This document shows positions 31,926 through 40,499 of a stretch of 64,000 bases of DNA, in pieces (positions within the stretch are counted from its first letter, which is position 1; each line of letters begins with the position of its first letter). The notes beneath the pieces are model-generated. The model was not told the DNA's origin. It did not search any database and saw only the letters and a program-made list of their open reading frames with translations. The translations under genes were made by a program, and so were the position numbers. The DNA lies in the NCBI RefSeq assembly GCF_014655715.1, contig NZ_BNBM01000010.1, forward strand, positions 100,800 to 164,799, given 5' to 3'. This DNA is from Streptomyces lanatus. GTDB lineage: Bacteria; Actinomycetota; Actinomycetes; Streptomycetales; Streptomycetaceae.

Positions 31926-32909
31926 ATGAAGCGGCACGACGAGAGCCCCACCGCCCGCGCCCTCCTGCTCCTGGAGCTGCTCCAGGGCAGCCCCGGCATC
32001 ACCGCCGAGCGCCTGGCCGGTCGCCTCGGCGTCTCCGAGCGGGCCGCCCGCCGTTACGTCGGCATCCTGCGCGAGGCCGGCATCCCGGTGGAGTCCACCC
32101 GGGGTCCGTACGGCGGCTACCGCATCGGCCGGGGGCTGCGCCTGCCGCCGCTGATGTTCACACCGACCGAGGCGCTGGGCCTGGTCATGGCCGTACTGGA
32201 CGGCCATCACGACGCGGCCGACCCGTCCGGCCCGGTCGGCGGCGCGCTCGGCAAGCTGCTGCGCGCCCTGCCCGAACCGGTCGCCCATCCCGCCGAGGCG
32301 GTGCGCAGGGTCAGCGCCCGCGGCGGACCCGGCGACGCCGCGCGCCCCGACCCCGACACCACGGCCACCCTCGTCCAGGCCGCCGCCGAGCGCCGGAGGC
32401 TGCGCCTCGGGTACCGGCTCGGCCCGCGCGGCGAACGCACCATGGAGGTCGACCCGTGGGCGGTCGTCGTCCACCACGGCCGCTGGTATCTGCTGTGCTG
32501 GTCGCACACCCGCGACGCACGCCGGGTCCTGCGCGTGGACCGGGTCACGACGGTGGCGGTGCTCGCCGACACCTTCGAGCCGCCGAACGGACTGCGCCCC
32601 CTGGAGACCCTTGAGGAGCACCTCTCCCAGGGCTGGAGCCACGAGGTGGAGATCGTGATCGACGCGCCCGTCTCGCAGGTGACCGAGTGGCTCCCCCGCA
32701 GCCTCGGCCGCCCCGAACCGATCGACGACCGCACCACCCGGCTGCTCGCCACCACCGACGAACCCGACTGGTACGCCGAGCGGCTCACGGCGATCCGGGC
32801 ACCGTTCCGCATCGTCGGACCACCGGAGCTGCGGGACGCCGCGCTGGCGCTGGGGAGACGGCTGGCAGGGGCGGCCGGAACCATGGACTCCCCCGACACC
32901 TTTGACTAA
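31926..32909 (+). CDS. WYL-domain (YafY-type) transcriptional regulator
   Basis: A 327-aa regulator. The N-terminal HTH_11 winged helix is at about 10-60 (ITAERLAGRLGVSERAARRY, then RGPYGGYRI). The middle holds a WYL-type segment with VVVHHGRWYLLCWSHTRDARR followed by VLRVDRV, and a WCX-like C-terminus. WYL domains bind small molecules or nucleic acid ends and often control stress or DNA-damage genes. ATG 31926 is preceded by GAAGGTG. It is divergent from the DinB gene, which is its likely target; its stop codon lies inside the operator of the next gene. Confidence 0.85.
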   Translation: MKRHDESPTARALLLLELLQGSPGITAERLAGRLGVSERAARRYVGILREAGIPVESTRGPYGGYRIGRGLRLPPLMFTPTEALGLVMAVLDGHHDAADPSGPVGGALGKLLRALPEPVAHPAEAVRRVSARGGPGDAARPDPDTTATLVQAAAERRRLRLGYRLGPRGERTMEVDPWAVVVHHGRWYLLCWSHTRDARRVLRVDRVTTVAVLADTFEPPNGLRPLETLEEHLSQGWSHEVEIVIDAPVSQVTEWLPRSLGRPEPIDDRTTRLLATTDEPDWYAERLTAIRAPFRIVGPPELRDAALALGRRLAGAAGTMDSPDTFD

Positions 32910-32917
32910 AGTCAAAG
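32900..32917. promoter_or_regulatory. palindromic MarR-type operator overlapping WYL gene stop
   Basis: CTTTGACT (32900-32907), AA, AGTCAAAG (32910-32917) is a perfect 18-base palindrome, AT-rich in a GC-rich region. It ends three bases before the ATG of the MarR-GNAT gene and contains the TAA stop of the WYL gene. Position and form suggest autorepression by the MarR domain. Confidence 0.7.
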
Positions 32918-32920
32918 ATT

Positions 32921-33838
32921 ATGGAGCAGGTATCGACCGACCAGCAGGACCATGTCAGTGCCTTCCGTCGCTTCAACCGCTACTTCACCCGCCGTATCGG
33001 CGTCCTGGACGACCACTACCTCGGCCAGGACCGCCCGCTCGGTGAGGCACGGCTGCTGTTCGAGGTCGGGGACGGCGCGTCCCTGCGTGAGCTCAGGAGC
33101 CGGCTCGGTCTCGACGCCGGGTATCTGAGCCGGATGGCCAAGGCGCTCCAGGCCCAGGGCCTGGTCCGGCTGAGCGCGCACCCGCGGGACAACCGGCTGC
33201 GCATGATCGGGCTGACCCCGGCCGGACGGGCGGAGGTCGAGGAGCAGAACCGGCGGGCGAACGTCGTCGTGTCCGACGTCCTCGACGGCCTCAGCGAGCC
33301 GCAGCGCGCCGAACTGACCGGCGCGATGGCCACCGCGCACCGCCTGCTGCGCCTCGCGGGCATCACCGTCGACCTCGTCGACGGCGCCGCACCGGACGCC
33401 CGCGCCTGTCTCGACGCCTACGCGGCCGACATCGACGAGCGGTTCCCCGAGGGGTTCGACAAGGCCGACCTGGTGCGGCCGAGGGAGGTGTCCGGCGAGG
33501 CCGGCGCGTTCTTCGTCGCGTACGAGGAGGGGCGCCCGGTGGGCTGTGGCGCGCTGCGGCGCCTGGCGGACGGCGTCGGCGAGATCCGCCATGTCTGGGT
33601 GCACCCTGCCGCCCGCCGCCTCGGCCTGGCCCGACGGCTCCTCGCCGCGCTCGAACAGGAGGCCCTCGCCCGCGACCTGACCGTCGTACGCCTCGACACG
33701 CACGCCGTCCTCACCGAGGCACAGGCGATGTACCGGGCCTGCGGATACACCGCCATCCCGGCGTACGAGGACAACGTCTACGCCAGCCACTGGTTCGAGA
33801 AGCGGCTGGCGCCCCGGGGGGACCGCCCCGTCAGCTGA
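32921..33838 (+). CDS. MarR regulator fused to GNAT acetyltransferase
   Basis: A 305-aa two-domain protein. Residues 1-145 are a MarR winged helix (SLRELRSRLGLDAGYLSRMA, LVRLSAHPRDNRLRMIGLTP). Residues 150-300 are a GNAT domain with the acetyl-CoA loop in HPAARRLGLARRLLAAL and the ending YRACGYTAIPAYEDNVYASH. Such fusions may repress genes and acetylate a small molecule. No ribosome site precedes the ATG at 32921; a palindrome does. The last eight bases overlap the convergent GAP1-like gene. Confidence 0.88.
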   Translation: MEQVSTDQQDHVSAFRRFNRYFTRRIGVLDDHYLGQDRPLGEARLLFEVGDGASLRELRSRLGLDAGYLSRMAKALQAQGLVRLSAHPRDNRLRMIGLTPAGRAEVEEQNRRANVVVSDVLDGLSEPQRAELTGAMATAHRLLRLAGITVDLVDGAAPDARACLDAYAADIDERFPEGFDKADLVRPREVSGEAGAFFVAYEEGRPVGCGALRRLADGVGEIRHVWVHPAARRLGLARRLLAALEQEALARDLTVVRLDTHAVLTEAQAMYRACGYTAIPAYEDNVYASHWFEKRLAPRGDRPVS

Positions 33839-35714
33839 CGAACCACACGATCACGATGCCCATGACGACGACACAGAAGCCGAGGCCTCCCGCGAGCAGA
33901 CAGCCCGCGGCGCCGTGCCGGCCGGTGAGCCTCGCCGCGAACGACCTCGGCGGGGGCGATGTCATGGGGGCCGGGGAGGTGTGGGGCCTCGGCAGGACCT
34001 GGGGAGTGGCCGGGGTGCTGTGAGGCGTCGGCTGGGTGGTCTGGGGTTGCGTCGGCTTGCCGTTCCCCACCAGCGCGTTCGCCAGCAGCCGGCTCCACAC
34101 CACCGGGGGCAGGTCGGGGACCTGGCCGTTCGGCGGCTCGATGATGCTCTGCCGGAGCCAGTTGCCGGTGGTGGGGTGGGGGTCGCGGCTCATCCGGTAC
34201 AGCAGTTCCTGGAGTTGGAGCTGATGACGCTCGTCCCGGGCCAGCGGCGCGACGGCCCAGGTGAACAGGCGTGCCGCACGCGAGGCACGGTCGGCTCCCG
34301 AGCGGCCGTCGACGCCCGGTCCGTGCGGCGTGAAGTACAGGTCGTTGCGCAACACCTCCGCACACAACTCATGCCGCACCTCCGGCGAACGCACCTGGAC
34401 CCGGTGCGCTGACCCCAACTCGTCCAGCAGCAACTCCAGCGCCTCCGCCGGGAGTTCACCCGACCGCAGCTCCCGCAGCAGCAGTTCGTCGGGCTGTCTG
34501 CGCAACTCCGCCAGCAGAACGCTCTGCCCCATGACGTCACCGCGCCGGTGACCACGGAGGTGCTGGTGCAGGGCGGGGGTGGGTTGTTGCTGGGGAGGCG
34601 CGAAGAGGGGGCGCGGAGGGGGCGGGGGGCTTCCGTGGCGCTCCGGGTACGGGTCCGTATGCGCCGCCGGATACGGCTCCGAGGTCACCGCCGTACGGGC
34701 CGGTTCGGGCTCGGGCTCCGCGTCCCGCCCGGCAGTCACCCCCGCGTCCATCGGGCCGATCCCGGCATCCGGCAGCCGCGTCCCCGCCGGAGGTGTCCGG
34801 TCCGTGCCGAGGGTCTGCTGGAGGAGGGCCCGGCGGTGCTCCCAGTCCAGGGTCGCTCCGCCGGGGAGGGCCTCGGTCAGTTGCGGTACTCCGGGGCGGG
34901 CCTTGCGGTGGGCGAGGAGGTGCTTGACCAGTTGGGCCGCCGCTCGGTGCTCGAACCGGGGGCGGGCCTGCCTGCGGCCCATGACCCGGGCCAGTGGGCC
35001 GGAGCCGCCCGTGTCCGGTTCCCAGCGCGGCACGGCCATCAGCCGCAGCGGATGGGTGTCGAGGGTGTCGCAGGTGGCGAAGGTCCACTCCTGGCCCAGC
35101 CAGTCACCGAAGAGCAGGAACAGCCCGAGGTAGACCACCGGCACCGCGTCCCGGTCGGGCCAGTCGCGCGGGGCCTCGTCCTCCAGGAGGAGGGACACCC
35201 GCTGTGTCGGATCGCGGAGCAGCTCCGCCGTGGCGAGGATCAGCGCGTGCTCGACCTGCGGCAGCCGGTCCAGCATGCCGGGCAGCCGGTCGTACGCCAG
35301 CTCGTCGAGGAACGCGCCGTCGAACTCGGGCAGCCGCCCCGACGCCTGCTCGGCCTTCTCCTGCCGGCGCCAGCCGCCGTCGGCGAGCCCGAGGCACTGC
35401 CGGACCTTCAGCGTGGCCCGGTTCCCGACCAGGACATGGCTGACGGTGCTGGGCCGCCCGCCCCGGTCGACGGTGGGCCAGCGCTGGACGAGCAGGACGT
35501 CGCCGTCGCGGGACAGTGTGCGCACGACGCTCGGGCGGGCGGCCGCCGCGCCCGACACCCACAGCAGCGGGCCCAGCTCCCGGCCGATCTCCTCGGCGCG
35601 TTCGGCGTCGCAGGAGTGGGCGACCGCGTTCATGCCGGTGCCCTGGCGGCCGTGGTTGCCGTCCCAGCGGTAGACGACCTGCTGCACCGGTCCCCGGCTC
35701 TCGAAGTCGTTCAC
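33831..35714 (-). CDS. GTPase-associated protein 1-like (GAP1 N2/M type) with C-terminal membrane span
   Basis: A 627-aa protein starting NDFESRGPVQQVVYRWD, then GMNAVAHSC, WVSGAAAARPSVVR and LVGNRATLKVRQCLGLADG. I associate this start with the GAP1-N2 domain found beside P-loop GTPases in predicted conflict systems, followed by a middle domain (ELAYDRLPGMLDRLPQVEHA, LLLEDEAPRDWPDRDAVPVV). After a Pro-rich linker comes a helical region (LLLRELRSGELPAEALELLL) and a C-terminal membrane span at 601-627. No catalytic motif is visible. GTG 35714 overlaps the GTPase stop (GTGA), so the two are co-translated. It is the last gene of the block. Confidence 0.7.
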   Translation of the reverse strand: MNDFESRGPVQQVVYRWDGNHGRQGTGMNAVAHSCDAERAEEIGRELGPLLWVSGAAAARPSVVRTLSRDGDVLLVQRWPTVDRGGRPSTVSHVLVGNRATLKVRQCLGLADGGWRRQEKAEQASGRLPEFDGAFLDELAYDRLPGMLDRLPQVEHALILATAELLRDPTQRVSLLLEDEAPRDWPDRDAVPVVYLGLFLLFGDWLGQEWTFATCDTLDTHPLRLMAVPRWEPDTGGSGPLARVMGRRQARPRFEHRAAAQLVKHLLAHRKARPGVPQLTEALPGGATLDWEHRRALLQQTLGTDRTPPAGTRLPDAGIGPMDAGVTAGRDAEPEPEPARTAVTSEPYPAAHTDPYPERHGSPPPPPRPLFAPPQQQPTPALHQHLRGHRRGDVMGQSVLLAELRRQPDELLLRELRSGELPAEALELLLDELGSAHRVQVRSPEVRHELCAEVLRNDLYFTPHGPGVDGRSGADRASRAARLFTWAVAPLARDERHQLQLQELLYRMSRDPHPTTGNWLRQSIIEPPNGQVPDLPPVVWSRLLANALVGNGKPTQPQTTQPTPHSTPATPQVLPRPHTSPAPMTSPPPRSFAARLTGRHGAAGCLLAGGLGFCVVVMGIVIVWFVS

Positions 35715-37837
35715 CGGACTTCCCCTCCCTCGGCTTCCTCGGGCTCCTCGGCCCCTTCCGGCCCGACGAATTCCTCGTCCCCGCTCCACGGCACCGCCTC
35801 CAGCGCGGGCGCCTCCCCCAGCGCCAACGCGTCGGCGCCGCCCGGCACTTCGATCAGCCCGTGCATGGCGAACAGCGACAGCAGCGGCTCCAGGACCCTT
35901 CGGGGTCCCGCACCCGCCGGGTAGCGGCCCTGGTCCTCCTGGCCGCCGGTGGCGGACGCGATGTGCAGGGTGCAGCGGCGGATCGCGTCGAAGGGCCGCA
36001 GCCATGCCTGGCCCGCGTGCCGGCGCAGCAGCCCGTACACGTCCCGGCTCTCCTCGCGGGTCAGCGCCGGGTCCGGGGCGGCGGACGGCGGCCGGGTCAG
36101 CCAGCGGTCGACGGGCGGCTGGAAGCGCAGGAGGTCGGCCTTGCCGAGCACCATCGCGGCCGGCACGTCCAGATAGCCGCCGTTCTTCGGCAGCCGGTCG
36201 AGGACCGTGCCGAAGGCGAGGTCGCCGTCCCGGTTCACCTCCACGCCCCAGCGCTGCCTGGCGTGGTCGAGCTGCGGCAGCGGCAGGGCCAGCGCCGGAT
36301 CGACGACGAACACCAGGGCGTCGACACCGAGCAGGAACCGCAGCGCGGCATCGGTCCGCACCAGGTCCTCGCCGCCGAGGTCGAAGAAGGCGACCGGCCG
36401 CACCTGCCCCCGTGCGTCGGTGATCAGCAGCGACTCCACGAAACGCGCGAAGTCGTCCATGCCCAGCGCCGCCGTGTGGTCGAGGACCTTGCCGCCCCGC
36501 AGCGGCTGCACCCGGTCCCGTACGAACCGCGCGTGCTGCTCGGGATTGACGGACTGCCACTTCAGACCGTACGGCTCCAGACCGCCGTCGGTGATCGCCG
36601 CGATCATCTGGGTCAGCAGATGGCTCTTGCCGGTGGAGGACTGACCGACCATCGCCACGGTCAGCGGGCGGCCGTACGTCAGATAGGGCACCGGGATGTG
36701 GTGCGCGGGGAACTCCGGGTCCGCCGTGCACCGCTGGACGGCGCCGCGCATGACGTCGGCGCGGCGCACCGGGTTGTTGATGCCGCCCACGTCGAGCGAC
36801 TTGTACTGCATACGGCTGTCGGTGACGAACAGCTTGGAGAGGTCGAGCTGGATCGTCTCCAGGCAGTACGGGCAGAGCACCCCGCCGTCCGTCTGCTCGG
36901 CCCGGGTCCCGGCCGGTGCCTGCCGTTTGAGCCGCAGCGCCTCCTCGAAGGCCTCGTGGTGCGGGCGGGTCTCGTCGGGCGGCACGGCGAGGCGGACACG
37001 GCGGGCGGCACCCGGCGCGACCAGGTCGAGCACCTGCGCGGGCGTGGGCCGACCGGCCGCTTCCGGGGCGAAGGCGTCGCGCAACGTCTGGTCCAGCTTG
37101 CGGTGTTCACCCAGATCCGGGGGCGGCCGGTCGGCGGGGCCGGGCCGTCCGGTCGCCAGCCGGTACAGCACCTGCGCGGCGCTCCACACCGCGTCCCGGG
37201 GATCGGTGAGCCCCTCGCCGCCGCGCTGTTCTGGCGGGCAGTAGGGGGACCGGCCCCAGGGGCGCCTCGGCCGGCCGATCCGGGTCATCGACTCAAGACC
37301 CCACAGCTGGACCCGGGCACCGTCCCAGAGCACGGTCCCGGGCGAGATGCCGCGCGGCACCAGGCCCTGCCCCTGGAGCACGCACAGGGCCTGCATCAGA
37401 TCCCGGGTGAAGATCTCCTGGTCGGCGGCGCCCATCACATGGATGCGGGAGACGGCGGTGCCGCGCGGCGGGTCGTACAGCAGGAACGGCTCGGCCGTGT
37501 CGAGTTCGTAGCCGATGAGGCGGGGGAACAGCGCGGCGTACTCCGTGTCCCCGAGCACCTGGTTCAGGTGTACGGCGGTGCCGGCCTCGGTGTCCAGCAG
37601 GGCGCGGGCCGCCGGGTTCGCCGCGTCCTTGGCGCCCAGCCGGACCTGGACGCACTGCTGTCCCTCGTCGTCGAGCACGGCCTTGCGCAGCAGTTGGGGC
37701 AGCAGCTTGTCGCGCCGGAACTCCCGGCCGAACCGCACCGGGGTGACGCGCCGCCGCCCCGACGGCACGGTGAAGGCGAGCTTGTCCGGGCCCGGCCCGC
37801 CCGGCCCCGGCGGACGGGAGTGCGTGGTGCTGGTCAC
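35711..37837 (-). CDS. pseudokinase fused to P-loop GTPase-like domain
   Basis: A 708-aa protein in two parts. Residues 80-275 resemble a Ser/Thr kinase (LLYDPPRGTAVS hinge region, YCPPEQRG at 199-206 near the APE position, DAVWSAAQVLYRLATGRPG), but the HRD loop is replaced by VPRGISPGTVLWD and the DFG by WGLES, so it is probably inactive. A CPYC motif (322-325) follows. The second part is a P-loop NTPase: Walker A GQSSTGKSH (398-406), switch-like FDLGGED (485-491) and LGKAD (565-569) in the place of NKxD. It fits the double-GTPase-type proteins described with GAP1 partners. AAAGGA precedes GTG 37837. It may sense a signal through the pseudokinase and switch with GTP. Confidence 0.75.
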   Translation of the reverse strand: MTSTTHSRPPGPGGPGPDKLAFTVPSGRRRVTPVRFGREFRRDKLLPQLLRKAVLDDEGQQCVQVRLGAKDAANPAARALLDTEAGTAVHLNQVLGDTEYAALFPRLIGYELDTAEPFLLYDPPRGTAVSRIHVMGAADQEIFTRDLMQALCVLQGQGLVPRGISPGTVLWDGARVQLWGLESMTRIGRPRRPWGRSPYCPPEQRGGEGLTDPRDAVWSAAQVLYRLATGRPGPADRPPPDLGEHRKLDQTLRDAFAPEAAGRPTPAQVLDLVAPGAARRVRLAVPPDETRPHHEAFEEALRLKRQAPAGTRAEQTDGGVLCPYCLETIQLDLSKLFVTDSRMQYKSLDVGGINNPVRRADVMRGAVQRCTADPEFPAHHIPVPYLTYGRPLTVAMVGQSSTGKSHLLTQMIAAITDGGLEPYGLKWQSVNPEQHARFVRDRVQPLRGGKVLDHTAALGMDDFARFVESLLITDARGQVRPVAFFDLGGEDLVRTDAALRFLLGVDALVFVVDPALALPLPQLDHARQRWGVEVNRDGDLAFGTVLDRLPKNGGYLDVPAAMVLGKADLLRFQPPVDRWLTRPPSAAPDPALTREESRDVYGLLRRHAGQAWLRPFDAIRRCTLHIASATGGQEDQGRYPAGAGPRRVLEPLLSLFAMHGLIEVPGGADALALGEAPALEAVPWSGDEEFVGPEGAEEPEEAEGGEVR

Positions 37838-37889
37838 CGGCGGTCCTTTCGTTCGTACTTGTGCGGCGAGCCCGTACGGCAGGTGCCCA

Positions 37890-40499
37890 TCACCAGCGGT
37901 CGCCGTCCGCCCGGTAGTCGGAGGCCGCCCAGTCGTCGGCGTCGGCCCGGTCGTACGCGATCGCGTCCGCGCCCTCGAACCCGGACTCGGAGCCGTGCCG
38001 GGCCCGGATCGTGTGGACCACGCCCATCCGCAGCGGGGTGAGCCGCACCAGCCCGGCATAGCGGCCCGTGGAGGTCCACAGGACCTCGTCCGGGTGGACC
38101 GAACCGCTCGCCCGCCAGGACTTCTCGACCTCATCGCGTACGGCCCTGGGCGCGAACCTGAGCCACACCGCGGCCGCCGGGTCGCGGCTGAGCAGCGTGC
38201 CCTGCTCGGGTGTGGACAACTGCACCACGGCCTGCCGGTCGGCGTCCGCCCCGACCAGTTCGGCCAGTCCGTAAGGGTCGGTGCCGAGGAGGTTCGCCGA
38301 GGTGGCGCGGAGGCGGTGCGGGGCGGCGAAGGGCGGCGGGGCCAGAACTCCGTTGTGCTGGAGGTGATGCCGGGCCGCGGACAGCAGCTCGTGGACCCGC
38401 TCCTCGGTGCGGCGGACGGCACGCGCGCCGGCCTGGCCGCGCTCGACGGCGCCCCAGTAGTGCTTCATGGCTTCGAGGGCGGCGTCCGTCAGATCGGCGG
38501 ACAGGGTGGCGACCAGCTCGGGCCCGCCCTCACCGTTCTCCCGCTCCAGCCAGCGCGGCACGGCCTTGGGCCGGTTCGCCGAAGCACTCCCGGCGCGCTC
38601 CGGCTCACGGACCTTCTCCTCGGCGGGCTCGTCCCAGCCGTCGCCGTCCTCCCAGGCGTACACGCTCGCCCAGTCGCTCTCCGAGTCGTCGGACCCGGCG
38701 TGGCCGTCGTCGGACTCCAGGTCCGGGTCGCTGGAGAGCCAGTCGTCCTCGGCGTCGACCGCCGCCCCGGGCGTCGCGAGCCGCGCGGGCTCGGGCAGGG
38801 CCTCCGCCTCCGCCGCGTGCGCCGTCGCCCGCAGCATGCCGGCGACGGAACGGGCGGCGTCGGCGCAGTACAGCCGCTCCTCGACGGCCCAGTGCTCACG
38901 CACCGCCTCGGCCAGCAGGGCGTCCAGACCCTCAAGTGCCTGACGCAGTACGGCGATGGTGTGGCCCGGCGCCCAGGACGCGGCCGCCGCCCGCCACAGC
39001 CGGCGTACCGTCTCGACGGCGATCCCCAGGCCGACCAGCAGACAGACCGTGCCCGCCCAGACCGGCGAGTCGGTCGCATACCCCACGCCCGCCCCCACGG
39101 CGGCGCCGCAGAACGCCGCGACCCTCGGGGCCACGGCCCAGCGGCCGGGGCGTCCCGCGCCCCGCAGCCGGGCCGCGCCGAGCGCCGCCATGCCGACGAA
39201 CAGCAGCGGCACGAGCAGCCCGAGGGCGAGGAACGGGCCCGACCAGAGCGCGCCCAGCAGCCCCGCCCCGGCCGCCGCCAGCGGTCCGGTCACCGGCAGC
39301 CCGGGCACCTCGGCGTCCGCCGCGCCCGCCGTCTGCCGGGCCACGGACTCGGCGGAGTAGGGGGCGAGTCTGCGCTGCAACGCCGTACCCGGCACGGGCT
39401 CCACCCGCCCGGCGAGCCCGGTGAAACGCTGGGCGACGGACCGGAGGGCGAGCCCCTGGCCCAACAGCTTCAGGGCGAACTCCCGCAGCCCCTCCCCGAT
39501 CCGCTCCCCCATGCCCTCCGCCGAGGGCACCCGCAGTCCGAGGGCCGCGAGCCGGGTCGCCGACTCGGCGGCGGACGGTGCGGTGCCGCCGCCGCTGCGC
39601 AGGGCGGTGGCGACGAGGTCCCGGTACTCGTCGAGCGACTCGCGTGCCTGCTCGACCTCCGCCTCGAACGCCTCCCGGCGGGAGGGCCGCAGCAGACCGG
39701 GCAGGGTGCGCAGCCCGGTCATCGCGTCGTCGGCGTAGTCGAGGGCGTTCGCGCAGGCACGGTAGGCGTCGTCGGCGATGCCGCCGGGCTCGCGGTGCCC
39801 GAGGTCCCGGCCGGACCGGCCCGCCACCAACCCGCGCAGCGGCTCCGGCAGATCGGCGCCGGAGGAGGCGGTCAGCACCACGTCCGGCGCCAGCTCGTCG
39901 TCCGCGCCCGCGAACCGGGTGAGCGCGTCGCGCCAGGCCCGGTCGCGCACCTCCGCCGGCAGGTCCTGCTCCAGCAGCCGCACGCCGGGCGCGGCGACGG
40001 ACCCGGGCAGCGCCTGGACGGTGTCCAGCACGCTGAGGTAGACGTCCGGGACCGACAGCACGTCCACCAGGACGGCCAGCGCGTCCGGGTCGTCGGGCGC
40101 GGGCTGCTCCAGCGCGGTGCGGGCGGACCGCAGATCGCCGGCCCACAGCAGCCCGGTGCCGGTGCCCCGCAGCACGGACGGCCGCAGCAGCCGGCGGTCG
40201 GGCTGGAAGTCCCCCTCCTCACCGGCGAACGCCCCCGGCGCGCTGCCCACCAGCAGCACCAGCACCCTGACCTCGCCCACCGCCCGGTAACCGGTGAGCA
40301 GTTCGTACTGCGTCTGGTGGTCGTTGAGCCCCGCCGGGGTGTCGACCACGAGAAACAGCGGATCATCCGGATCCGGCAACCCGGCCCGCCCCAACTCCTG
40401 CGCGACCCGCCCCCGCAGAGCGGCCCCATCATGCAACGCCGCGGCCCCGGCCCGCAGATCCAGCCGAATGACGGTCCCGAAGGACTCACCCCTGCTCAC
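37890..40499 (-). CDS. large membrane protein of the conflict-type block, unknown family
   Basis: An 869-aa protein I could not place. The N-terminus looks like a degenerate NTPase (FLVVDTPAGLND at 49-60; RVLVLLVGSAPG), but there is no Walker A glycine-rich loop. A helical region (240-400) leads to four membrane spans (about 404-420, 422-443, 457-475, 479-497), then an acidic linker and a C-terminal soluble part with LWTSTGRYAGLVRLTPLRMG. GTG 40499 overlaps the tubulin-like stop (GTGA). It could be the membrane platform for the neighbouring GTPase and tubulin-like proteins. An inactive GTPase-like N-terminus is a guess. Confidence 0.7.
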   Translation of the reverse strand: MSRGESFGTVIRLDLRAGAAALHDGAALRGRVAQELGRAGLPDPDDPLFLVVDTPAGLNDHQTQYELLTGYRAVGEVRVLVLLVGSAPGAFAGEEGDFQPDRRLLRPSVLRGTGTGLLWAGDLRSARTALEQPAPDDPDALAVLVDVLSVPDVYLSVLDTVQALPGSVAAPGVRLLEQDLPAEVRDRAWRDALTRFAGADDELAPDVVLTASSGADLPEPLRGLVAGRSGRDLGHREPGGIADDAYRACANALDYADDAMTGLRTLPGLLRPSRREAFEAEVEQARESLDEYRDLVATALRSGGGTAPSAAESATRLAALGLRVPSAEGMGERIGEGLREFALKLLGQGLALRSVAQRFTGLAGRVEPVPGTALQRRLAPYSAESVARQTAGAADAEVPGLPVTGPLAAAGAGLLGALWSGPFLALGLLVPLLFVGMAALGAARLRGAGRPGRWAVAPRVAAFCGAAVGAGVGYATDSPVWAGTVCLLVGLGIAVETVRRLWRAAAASWAPGHTIAVLRQALEGLDALLAEAVREHWAVEERLYCADAARSVAGMLRATAHAAEAEALPEPARLATPGAAVDAEDDWLSSDPDLESDDGHAGSDDSESDWASVYAWEDGDGWDEPAEEKVREPERAGSASANRPKAVPRWLERENGEGGPELVATLSADLTDAALEAMKHYWGAVERGQAGARAVRRTEERVHELLSAARHHLQHNGVLAPPPFAAPHRLRATSANLLGTDPYGLAELVGADADRQAVVQLSTPEQGTLLSRDPAAAVWLRFAPRAVRDEVEKSWRASGSVHPDEVLWTSTGRYAGLVRLTPLRMGVVHTIRARHGSESGFEGADAIAYDRADADDWAASDYRADGDRW

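Noticed and set aside
37890..40499. Calling the 869-aa membrane protein a GTPase
   Set aside because: It has a DTPAG-like string but no Walker A loop or NKxD, so GTP binding is not supported.
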